From a bacterium (lineage in GTDB: Bacteria; Acidobacteriota; Terriglobia; Terriglobales; Acidobacteriaceae), in NCBI GenBank assembly GCA_026225095.1, contig JAMFSC010000037.1, forward strand, positions 1 to 64,000: DNA of 64,000 nt, in the 5' to 3' direction. This document shows, piece by piece, positions 8,626-16,457 of the stretch (the stretch's first letter is position 1; each line of letters opens with the position of its first letter). The notes under the pieces are model-generated. The model was not told where the DNA came from, searched no databases, and saw only the letters and a program-made list of their open reading frames with translations. The position numbers and the translations under genes were made by a program.

Positions 8626-10650
8626 CTACATGACGGGAGGGGCTTCAATTCCAAGATAGCCGAGCGCGCGGATCAGTTCGCGGTGCGCGGCGGCGGCTGT
8701 GGCTAGAAGAAGGGCGCGGCGAGTTGGGTCGGTCTCCGTCAGCACGTGGTGGCGGTGGTAGAAATTATTGAACTGCTGGGCCAGGGTAAAGGCGTACTTG
8801 GCCAGGTATGCTGGTTCGGCGGACTGGATGCTCTGGTCGAGGACGGTCGATAGGCGGGAGGCGGCGAGCCATGTCTCCCAGAGGCTGGTTCCTTCTTCGC
8901 TCGACAGGATCGGCTCCAGCCCCTCGATTTCGGCGATGGCGGTCAAGGCTTCGTCGGCCGGGACTCCGGACTTGCGGAAGATGTTGGCCGCGCGGACGAT
9001 CGCATATTGAATGTACGGGCCGGTCTCGCCCTCGAAGCTCAAGGCTTCCTTGAAGTCGAACGCGATAATTGTGTTACGGGTGAAGCGGAGCATGAAGAAA
9101 CGCAGGGCCCCGATGGCGATCTGCTGCGAGATGGCGAGGCGCTCGGGTTCGTCGAGCTCGGGGTGGCGGTTGTCGACCTCGGTCTTGGCGGCGGTGATGA
9201 GCCGATCGATCAGGTCGTCGGCCTTGACGCCGAGGCCCTTGCGTCCGCTGACTTCGACGAAGGGCTTGGCGAGGTCTTCTTCGGGGACGACGTAGCCAAG
9301 GTCGACGGCCGTGCGGGGGGTCATGGCGACCATCGCGTAGGAGAAGTGGGTGTAGCGCGAGGCCGCATCCTCGAAGCCCATCGCGCGGAGGGCCTCCTGG
9401 ACCTGGTTCTGTGGGTCGTTTTGGCGGGAGTCGATGACGTTGTAGATGGCGTCCGCTTTGCCGAAGGTTGGGGCTGTGGGGTCGCTGGCGCCGGAGGTGG
9501 AGATCCAGCAGGGGTGGGTGGGGTAGTTGAAGAAGGGGATGTAGCCGAAGTCCTTGCCGGGGAGGAGGCCGAACTTCCACAGGTGATAGGCGATGTCCTT
9601 GCCGACGTAGGTGACGGTGCCGTTGGAGCGGACGATTACCTTGGCGTCTTCGTCGGTGTCTCCTTCGGCCATCGCTTCGGCTCCGGCGCGGCGCATGACG
9701 AGGCAGCCCTTGTTTTTGCCCTGGGTCTCTTCGTAGAGGACGCCGCGTTCGGTCATGAGGGCGCGGGCTGCGTCCCAGAAGTGGAGGGAGAGGATCTCGG
9801 ATTCGCGCGGGAGGAAATCGTATTCGATGCCGAGGCGGAGCATGGTCTCGAGGTGACGGCGGAGGACCTCGGTGGCGATGAGGTCGGCGATCTGGGCGGT
9901 TTCGCCGTGGCCTGCTTCGAGGGCGTGGAGGGTGTCGAGGCGGAGTTGCTTGCGGGCGGCGAGGGTGGGGGCGGCATTCGCAGGGTCGGGGCCGGGATCG
10001 GTGTACCACTGGGAGACGCGGGCGTAGAGGTCCCAGCAGTAAAAGTCGATGCGTTGGTTGGTCTCGAGGCACTCGGTGAGGAGTTCGCGGACGCGGTCGA
10101 GGTTCATGCCCTGAAGGTGGACGAGGCCGACGACGACATCTGCGACCTGGACGCCGGTGTTGTCGATGTAGTTTTGGACGCCGACCTGGTAGCCGGACTT
10201 GAAGGCGTCGGGGCGGAGGAGGCGCTGGAAGGTGTCGCCGAGGATGGCGTTGCGGAGGTGGCCGATGTGCGCGGCCTTGTTGGGATTAATGCTGGTGTGC
10301 TCGATGAGGCGGAAGCCGGGGCCGCCGAGGTCGGCGTGGTGGTCGGCGGCGATGCGGCGGACGGTGGCGGCGCGGTCGAGGCGGATGTTGAGGTATCCGG
10401 CTCCGGCGACCTCTACCAAGGCGACTCCCGCGGGCAGGTCGGCGTTGAGCTCGGCGGCGAGCTCGGTAGCGATGGCACGGGGGGCTTTGCGGAGGCGTTT
10501 GGCGAGCTCGAAGGCTACGGGGAGGGCGAGTTCGCCGAGAGCGATGTTCGGGGGCTGCTCCACCGCGAGGTACGGGAGGGCGATTTCGTAGCGGGAGAGC
10601 AGGATGGCCTGGATGCGGGCCTGGAGGGAGAGCTGAATGGTGCGGTACAT
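8626..10650 (-). CDS. argS: Arginyl-tRNA synthetase
   Basis: Class I aminoacyl-tRNA synthetase that charges tRNA-Arg in the cytosol. The 674-residue product has the ArgS N-terminal additional domain (to about residue 110), the HIGH signature as HIGH at 128-131 within NPNKAAHIGHLRNAILGD, the Rossmann core, SGRKGLGVKADDLID in place of a canonical KMSKS (common in ArgS), and the DALR anticodon-binding domain at the C-terminus. It is longer than the roughly 580-residue E. coli enzyme but of a usual size for the second ArgS branch. The start ATG at 10650 is the natural N-terminus. It is convergent with pepA and apparently monocistronic. Confidence 0.96.
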   Translation of the reverse strand: MYRTIQLSLQARIQAILLSRYEIALPYLAVEQPPNIALGELALPVAFELAKRLRKAPRAIATELAAELNADLPAGVALVEVAGAGYLNIRLDRAATVRRIAADHHADLGGPGFRLIEHTSINPNKAAHIGHLRNAILGDTFQRLLRPDAFKSGYQVGVQNYIDNTGVQVADVVVGLVHLQGMNLDRVRELLTECLETNQRIDFYCWDLYARVSQWYTDPGPDPANAAPTLAARKQLRLDTLHALEAGHGETAQIADLIATEVLRRHLETMLRLGIEYDFLPRESEILSLHFWDAARALMTERGVLYEETQGKNKGCLVMRRAGAEAMAEGDTDEDAKVIVRSNGTVTYVGKDIAYHLWKFGLLPGKDFGYIPFFNYPTHPCWISTSGASDPTAPTFGKADAIYNVIDSRQNDPQNQVQEALRAMGFEDAASRYTHFSYAMVAMTPRTAVDLGYVVPEEDLAKPFVEVSGRKGLGVKADDLIDRLITAAKTEVDNRHPELDEPERLAISQQIAIGALRFFMLRFTRNTIIAFDFKEALSFEGETGPYIQYAIVRAANIFRKSGVPADEALTAIAEIEGLEPILSSEEGTSLWETWLAASRLSTVLDQSIQSAEPAYLAKYAFTLAQQFNNFYHRHHVLTETDPTRRALLLATAAAAHRELIRALGYLGIEAPPVM

Positions 10651-10755
10651 GCTTGCGGGTCACCTTGCGGATGCGGAAGTTTACTTGTCTCAGTGTAGTG
10701 GAGTCAGGATTTGATTGGTCGAGAGGGGTGATCTCGTGGGTGACGGCGGTCAGGG

Positions 10756-11631
10756 CTAGTTTTCAGACGGAAGCTCGACGTGGTCGATGACGATGGTTTC
10801 GACGGGAGCCTTTTGCGGCTCGAGCTTGAGTCCAAGCTGCTCCTGAAGGGCGGTGAAGATGGAAGGTGAGGAGGAGTCCGATGGGTCGGTGGTCCCATCG
10901 TCGGGAGACCACTTGAGCGTGATGTCGTACTTCCCGGTGAGGCCGGTTTGATCGACCACGATGCGGTGGACCTGATAGGTCAGGTTGGCTGATAAGGCCA
11001 CGATGGGGGTGGCGTATGTGGTCATGACACCATGATTGGTCATGATCATGCCGGCCGAGGGTTTACCGTTGAAGCCTTTGATTGCGCTCTCGTAGGTGTC
11101 GTTGGGATCGGCGGGCTTGAGCTTGAAGCCGCCCTTGGTGACTACCAAGGCATAGATGGGGAGGTCTTTGGTCTCGACGTGGGCTTTGAGGTGGAAGCGA
11201 TCTTCAAGGACTGCACGAAGCATCTTCTCCTGCCGGTCAAAGCGCTGCTGGTGGGGAAGCTTCTCGAGGGCGGATGCAGTCGCGTCGTCGGTCTTGGCCT
11301 CGATGTCGAAGTGGGTCGACTGAGCCCACGACGGAAGACCGGAGATCAGGCCGTCCATGCGCAGGCCGTAAGCGGATTGGATTAGAAGCGGAAGTGTGGT
11401 GTTTGTGGCGGAGTAGATGGCGGGGCGGAAGTTGACGCTCATGCCCCCGTTGCCCGATTTATTCGGCTTGACGGAGACGACTTCGTAGGTGAGCGGCTGG
11501 GAGGAGACTGCGTCGGGGTCCGCAGCGGACCGGGTGGTCTGGGCAGCGCCGGTGCGCGACATGAGCGACATGGCTGCGGCCGCAACGAAGTTGATTGTGA
11601 TCTTCCGTCTGCGAGCTGCTTGTGCCTGCAT
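10756..11631 (-). CDS. TIGR03435-family exported protein
   Basis: A 291-residue protein with an N-terminal signal-peptide-like region (AAAAMSLMSRTGAAQ) and the features of the Soli-type TIGR03435 family: YEVVSVKPNKSG near the start, LIQSAYGL, FDIEAK, MLRAVLEDRFHLKAHVETKDLPIYALVV, VVDQTGLTGKYDITLKW, and the closing SIFTALQEQLGLKLEPQKAPVE. The family is expanded in Acidobacteria and its function is not established; members are often called peptidase-associated or soil-associated. It lies 39 nt after the stop of the upstream LPG-synthase-like gene on the same strand. It supports the taxonomic inference more than any pathway. Confidence 0.88.
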   Translation of the reverse strand: MQAQAARRRKITINFVAAAAMSLMSRTGAAQTTRSAADPDAVSSQPLTYEVVSVKPNKSGNGGMSVNFRPAIYSATNTTLPLLIQSAYGLRMDGLISGLPSWAQSTHFDIEAKTDDATASALEKLPHQQRFDRQEKMLRAVLEDRFHLKAHVETKDLPIYALVVTKGGFKLKPADPNDTYESAIKGFNGKPSAGMIMTNHGVMTTYATPIVALSANLTYQVHRIVVDQTGLTGKYDITLKWSPDDGTTDPSDSSSPSIFTALQEQLGLKLEPQKAPVETIVIDHVELPSEN

Positions 11632-11670
11632 GTGTTCTCCTCGGATGGATTTTGAGGTGAGACTGCGGGC

Positions 11671-12699
11671 CTAGGAATCCGGAAGCTGGCTGGGGAGGGT
11701 CTCGATCTCCTTGAGGAGGGAGCGGCGGGCGGTCTGGCGGATGCGGTGGGCGAGGAACATCGCTCCACCGACGGCGGTGATGGTGACCAACATCCAGGCG
11801 TGGAGTGCGAGGCCGTAGAGGGTCGCCTGGGCGGGGTCGGCGCCGTGTCTGACCAGGGCCGTCTTCGTCGCCAGTTCGAAGGGGCCGATTCCGCCCGGGG
11901 AGCTTGGAATGAGGTACGACAGGTTGGCGTAGGCGACGGCCTGCCAGGGGCCGGCGGGGCCAGACTTCAGCCCGATGATGTGGGCGAAGGAGACGAACTG
12001 CAGACCCTCGCAGGACCAGATGATGATGGATTCGACGAGCAGTACGAGCGATCCGGCCAAGCCGATGTTGCGGATGCACTCGAGGGCGAGGACGATCCAG
12101 TGCTCGAGCTTGAGGAGGATGGGCTTCTCGGGGAGGCGGAGGAAGAGGCGGCGCAGAGGGGCTTCGAGGGTTCGCGCTCCGAGGAGGAGGACGCCGAGGC
12201 CGATGATGGAGAGGCCCAGGAGTCCATGCGAGATGGTGCGCTGGTGGGGGCTTGCAGTGGGTCCGAGGAAGGCGGTGAAGAAGGAGACCAGGACAAAGAT
12301 GTCCAAGAGCTTTTCGAGCAGGAGGGTCGAGAGGACGACGGAGGGCGTGGTGCGGAGATCGGGTGCGTAGGTAAAGGTGCGCATGATGTCGCCGATGCGG
12401 AAGGGCAGGATGTTATTGGCGGCGAGCGACGTCATAAGAATACGGGCGCACGCCAGAAGGGTGACGCCGGTCGAGCGCATCATGCGGTGCCATCGAACGC
12501 TGCGGAGGGTGTAGCTGACGATGCCAAATGCGACCAGACCGAGGATCCATGCGGGCTCGACGATGCGGAGACCGCGGATCTGGGCGATGGAGATGCCTTT
12601 CTTGCCACCATCGCGGGGCCAGAAGGTGTACCAGAGGAAGAAACCGCTAATGAGGAAACCGGGGATGGTTTTGAGGAGCTTCCTGGCGTTCGGGCTCAT
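11671..12699 (-). CDS. Lysylphosphatidylglycerol synthase TM-region protein (UPF0104-like)
   Basis: A 342-residue polytopic membrane protein of the flippase-like LPG_synthase_TM/AglD2 family, with about eight hydrophobic segments and the family landmarks LRSVRWHRMM, AANNILPFRIGDIMRTF and YLIPSSPGGIGPFE. Members move or modify lipids in the cytoplasmic membrane; this one lacks the soluble C-terminal aminoacyl-transferase domain of MprF, so lysine transfer to phosphatidylglycerol is unlikely. The substrate cannot be deduced. It probably forms a transcript with the TIGR03435 gene downstream, and the large membrane protein gene on the plus strand diverges from it. Confidence 0.85.
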   Translation of the reverse strand: MSPNARKLLKTIPGFLISGFFLWYTFWPRDGGKKGISIAQIRGLRIVEPAWILGLVAFGIVSYTLRSVRWHRMMRSTGVTLLACARILMTSLAANNILPFRIGDIMRTFTYAPDLRTTPSVVLSTLLLEKLLDIFVLVSFFTAFLGPTASPHQRTISHGLLGLSIIGLGVLLLGARTLEAPLRRLFLRLPEKPILLKLEHWIVLALECIRNIGLAGSLVLLVESIIIWSCEGLQFVSFAHIIGLKSGPAGPWQAVAYANLSYLIPSSPGGIGPFELATKTALVRHGADPAQATLYGLALHAWMLVTITAVGGAMFLAHRIRQTARRSLLKEIETLPSQLPDS

Positions 12700-12859
12700 G
12701 CCGTAGCCCTCGCTGCTGTTGTGCGGAGTGCTAACGGAACAGGCTGGGTGGGTAATTGAGGCATACTTCTTTCGATTGTATCGTCTCAGGCGGAAGGCGT
12801 GGCGGGCTTGTGCTCTAGACTGAGATCTCCATGCACAGTAGCTCGATCGTGAGGGGTTT

Positions 12860-14395
12860 TTGGAGGAGTCAAAGGGTAGGACATGGGGTGGGATCGGCTG
12901 GGTGACTTTGTGGACGCTGGTGGGGATCGGCGTGATGGGATACCACCCGTATTCGGAGGATGGCGGGATCTATATCGCGGAGGTGCGGCATCGTCTGGAC
13001 CCGTCGCTTTATCCGCATGGGACGGAGTTTGTGGCGGGGCACCTGGGGCCGACGTTCTTCGTGGACGCCGTGGCGTGGGTGGTCAAGGCTTCGGGTTTTA
13101 GCCTGGGGACGGTCGTGCTGGCGCTTTATGCGGCTTGCCTGTGGGGCATGTTGCTGGGGGTGTGGGCGTTGGTGACTCGATGCTATCGGGCGCAGACGGC
13201 ACGGGTCGGAGCAGTGGGGGTCGTCGCACTGCTTTGGACGATACCTGTGGCGGGGACTTCCCTGCTGCTGATGGACCCCTATGTCACGGCGCGGAGTGCT
13301 TCACTGGCTTTGACGCTGCTGGGGATGAGCATGATGCTGGGGAACTCCCCGCTGGGCGGGGTGGCGCGGGGACGGCTGGTACTTGCGGCCTTCCTCTTTG
13401 GACCGGCAATGATGTTGCATCCCCTGATGGCGGGATACGGAGTGATTGGGGCCGTGCTGCTGGCGTGTTGGATGGACGGGAGGCGCTGGGTTATTGGTTG
13501 GGGGGTTGCGGGAACGGCTGTGATGGCGATGCTGGCGGCAGGAGCGGCTCAGAGAATGGCTCCGGCGGAAACGACAGACTACTTACGTGTGGCGGCTACG
13601 CGGTACTACTGGTTTCTGTCGCAGTGGCAATGGTACGAGTGGATAGGGCTGGTGGCGCCCCTAGCCATCCTGGGCTGGGTTGGGGGGGCTCGACAGGAGG
13701 ACGACGCGACTCGCCGGAACGAACGTGCCCTGGCAAGGATGGCGGTTACAGTCGGAGGGATAGCAGTGCTGGTGGCGGGAGCGTTCGCCCGGCAAGGAGC
13801 CCGGGCTCACCTGGTGGCGAGGCTGCAGCCCCTGCGATGCTTTCAAGTGATCTATGTCGTCATGCTGATGGTGCTGGGCGCGGCGCTGGGCGAACGAGTG
13901 TTGCGGCGATCGACGTGGCGGTGGCTGGCGACGGTTGCGTTGCTGGGCGGGGTGATGCTCTTCGTCGAGCGGCAGACGTATCCTGCATCCGATCATCTGG
14001 AGCTTCCCGGTCTGACTCCGCGGAACGGTTGGGAGCGCGCGTTTGTGTGGGTAAGCGCGAATACGCCGGCGGATGCGCTGTTTGCGCTCGATTCCGACTA
14101 TGTTCATGAGGCCGGCGAAGATGCTCAAGGCTTCCGGGCGATTGCGGGTCGGAGCGTGCTGCCGGACTACTCGAAAGATGGAGGTCAGGCCTCAATTCGG
14201 CCGGAGCTGACGCCGGCATGGGTGATCGGGCAGAGGGCACAGGCGGGGCTGAGCAAGGAGCCCGATGCAGCGCGAATACTGGCGCTCGAAGGGCTGGGTG
14301 TGACGTGGATGATCCTGGATCGGGAGAGCGTGACGGGATTCGATTGCCCGTATAGGAACGAGAGGGTCCAGGTGTGCCGGTTCAGAGCTCATTAG
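12860..14395 (+). CDS. Unrecognised multi-spanning membrane protein
   Basis: A 511-residue protein with roughly ten hydrophobic segments and an outward-looking soluble C-terminal part. The N-terminal loop contains HPYSEDGGIYIAEVRHRLDP, acidic residues in the first loop as in GT-C-fold glycosyltransferases and the related DUF6798-type proteins, and the C-terminal region has NTPADALFALDSDYVHEAGED. A GT-C-like transferase or lipid-linked sugar enzyme is possible, but no signature is decisive. The only in-frame start near the beginning is TTG at 12860, eight bases after a GAGGGG; a nearby ATG is out of frame. It ends inside a perfect inverted repeat that separates it from the convergent DUF3857 gene. 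Confidence 0.7.
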   Translation: MEESKGRTWGGIGWVTLWTLVGIGVMGYHPYSEDGGIYIAEVRHRLDPSLYPHGTEFVAGHLGPTFFVDAVAWVVKASGFSLGTVVLALYAACLWGMLLGVWALVTRCYRAQTARVGAVGVVALLWTIPVAGTSLLLMDPYVTARSASLALTLLGMSMMLGNSPLGGVARGRLVLAAFLFGPAMMLHPLMAGYGVIGAVLLACWMDGRRWVIGWGVAGTAVMAMLAAGAAQRMAPAETTDYLRVAATRYYWFLSQWQWYEWIGLVAPLAILGWVGGARQEDDATRRNERALARMAVTVGGIAVLVAGAFARQGARAHLVARLQPLRCFQVIYVVMLMVLGAALGERVLRRSTWRWLATVALLGGVMLFVERQTYPASDHLELPGLTPRNGWERAFVWVSANTPADALFALDSDYVHEAGEDAQGFRAIAGRSVLPDYSKDGGQASIRPELTPAWVIGQRAQAGLSKEPDAARILALEGLGVTWMILDRESVTGFDCPYRNERVQVCRFRAH

Positions 14396-14410
14396 GGCTG
14401 AACCGGCACA
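14373..14410. terminator. Putative bidirectional terminator overlapping a stop codon
   Basis: TGTGCCGGTTCAG at 14373-14385 is exactly complementary to CTGAACCGGCACA at 14398-14410, giving a 13-bp perfect stem with a 12-nt loop that contains the TAG of the upstream plus-strand gene. It lies between convergent genes. No T run follows on either strand, so it may act with Rho or as an mRNA 3' stabiliser. Confidence 0.55.
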
Positions 14411-14418
14411 CTGTTCCC

Positions 14419-16425
14419 TCAGTTGCCGATCGGGACCTTGGTGACCGTGACGGTTGGTTTGAGGACTACGGGTTCGTGGTCCTGGGACTCAAGGCCGGTG
14501 TAGAAGGTCTGCAGATCCTTGTACTCCTCGACGGGGAAGACCAACTCACCGAGAAGGAAGTCGCGGCGAATCGTGTAGGTGGACGGCGTCTGTTCGGTTC
14601 GGAAGTAGTAGGCGGCAAAGTTCTTGAACTGCGTCTTTTCTTCCTTCGGGAGGGATTCGACGGCGAGGTCGCTGGGAAGATGGATGCGGACGACGTCCTG
14701 AACCATGTAGGGATAGTGAAAGAAGACGGCGTACTTTCGTTCCTTGTTGGTGAAGGTGGGTTTGGCCTCGGCCTCGAAGAGATCGGAGGCGAGGAGAATT
14801 CGGCGGCCGGCGCTCGATGCGACCGAGGCTTTGACGGAGAAGGACACGTTGAGTGGCTCTTCGTAGTCGGTGAGCTTCTCGATGGATTTGACCTTGACCT
14901 CGGCTCCCTTCCCGAGGAGCTGCTCGCAGGTCTCAGTCAGGTCATGGTCGAGACTGGTGGCGTCTCCGGTGAGGCTGGCCTGACGCCAGCGGAGGGCGGC
15001 GACGCCGGTGTAGATGAGCCGCACGGTCCCGGTGGCCTCGCCATCGCGAGCGAGGGTGAGTTCGGCGATGCGCTGGATGCGGGTGGCGGTGTACGGTTCG
15101 CCGGGTGAGGTGAAGAAGTTGGCCCCCTTGTCCGTCTGGCGGATACCGTCGGTGAAGCTGTGCTTCCACGCGAGGTGCTGAAAGGGCATGTAGCGCTGTC
15201 CGGGATCGAAGAAGAGATCCTTGCCGTCGATGTTGACTACGGCGAGATCGTCGTCGAGCTGCCCGAGCGAGAGGTAGCCCCGCAGGAAGAGGCTGCGATC
15301 ACGATTGGTGACGGTGGCCACGTAGGCCTTGAGGCCGGCTGCTCGGGCCATGGCGACGAAGAGTTCCGCAAGCTGGTCTCCGCTGCCACGTTCCCGGGTG
15401 AGGACGTCGTCGGTGTTCTTGATCTCGCGGATACCATTCGACTTGTCTTCGGATACGGTGTGCTCGCGGGTAAAATCGGTGTTCTCAAGCTTCATGACCG
15501 CGGCGTAGAACTTATGCAGCTTGACCATGGGAGCGTCGCCTGGGGCCGTGAGGGACTGGGCAGCAGCCTTTACCGCGGGGCCGGGTCCGATGAACTTATC
15601 CTGCCGTTTAGCCCAGTTCTTGCTGGATTTGGCCCAGAACTCGTCGCCGGTGGGGTAGGCGTTGTAGTAGAAGAAGACGCGGTAGGTGGTAGATCCGAGC
15701 GGGGGGAGATACTCTTCGTTCGGCGTGGGTGGGATGTTGGCCATGTCGAGCGAGAAGGTCTTTTTGAGGCCACCGGGTAGCTCCGTCAGCTTGACGTCGG
15801 AACCCTTGGGGAGGATCGGGAACCAGGAGATGCTGTGAACGGGGCCGATGTCTTCGAAGTTCAGCTCGCGGACGGTAGGCTTCCACTGGTAGTGGGCTTT
15901 GCGGGTGAAGTATTTGCTCTGAATCTCCCACTTGGGCGGGATGAAATAGTTGTCCTCGTACCGGACCTTGTAACGGTACTCGACGATGCTGCCGACCTCC
16001 ACGCTTGGCAGGCTGAAGACCTTGGACATGTATTTGCTCGTGCTGCTCTTCTCGATGAGCTTGGTAAAAGGTTTGCCGGTGAAGGGGATGATAGTGCCGT
16101 CAGCGTGGATCGTTCGCCCCTCGATCTCAGTGACTCCCAGACGGGCTGCGCCTCCCGTGTCGTAGGGAAGCTCGACGGTGCCGAGATCCTTGCCGCCCTC
16201 GTTGAGGATCTTGAGCCGGTAGTAGATGCTGAAGTTGTGATTGTCGTCGTCGGTTGTCTCTTCACGATAGAGATAGACGGCGGAGGCTCCGGGAACCTCG
16301 GGCTGTGCGGTCATGGAGAGCTCTTCGGGCGTGGACGGGATCCACTGTGCCTGGGCGGTAGCGGCGGAGAGGAGGGACAGCGCTGCGATGAGAAGGAAGG
16401 TGCGTCCGGCGGTCGGGAGTTCCAT
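14419..16425 (-). CDS. DUF3857 protein with degenerate transglutaminase domain
   Basis: A 668-residue exported protein with a signal peptide (cleavage near AQAQ, residue 27), a DUF3857 beta-rich domain (about 35-240) and a transglutaminase-like region around 320-420. At the position where the active paralogue has GDCKDKATL this protein reads GSGDQLAEL, so the catalytic Cys is replaced by Gly, and the usual His is not evident in the following strand (LDDDLAVVNIDGKDLFFDP). It is therefore probably a non-catalytic binding or scaffold member. It lies 32 nt downstream of the active paralogue on the same strand, suggesting a gene-duplication operon. The substrate is unknown. Confidence 0.82.
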   Translation of the reverse strand: MELPTAGRTFLLIAALSLLSAATAQAQWIPSTPEELSMTAQPEVPGASAVYLYREETTDDDNHNFSIYYRLKILNEGGKDLGTVELPYDTGGAARLGVTEIEGRTIHADGTIIPFTGKPFTKLIEKSSTSKYMSKVFSLPSVEVGSIVEYRYKVRYEDNYFIPPKWEIQSKYFTRKAHYQWKPTVRELNFEDIGPVHSISWFPILPKGSDVKLTELPGGLKKTFSLDMANIPPTPNEEYLPPLGSTTYRVFFYYNAYPTGDEFWAKSSKNWAKRQDKFIGPGPAVKAAAQSLTAPGDAPMVKLHKFYAAVMKLENTDFTREHTVSEDKSNGIREIKNTDDVLTRERGSGDQLAELFVAMARAAGLKAYVATVTNRDRSLFLRGYLSLGQLDDDLAVVNIDGKDLFFDPGQRYMPFQHLAWKHSFTDGIRQTDKGANFFTSPGEPYTATRIQRIAELTLARDGEATGTVRLIYTGVAALRWRQASLTGDATSLDHDLTETCEQLLGKGAEVKVKSIEKLTDYEEPLNVSFSVKASVASSAGRRILLASDLFEAEAKPTFTNKERKYAVFFHYPYMVQDVVRIHLPSDLAVESLPKEEKTQFKNFAAYYFRTEQTPSTYTIRRDFLLGELVFPVEEYKDLQTFYTGLESQDHEPVVLKPTVTVTKVPIGN

Positions 16426-16457
16426 GGTGCTTTCAGTCCTCTAAATCTTGAGCAGTG

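Noticed and set aside
9007-10698. Long plus-strand open frame opposite argS (563 residues)
   Set aside because: Antisense shadow of a well-conserved gene; composition is a Gly/Val/Glu mix without family signature.
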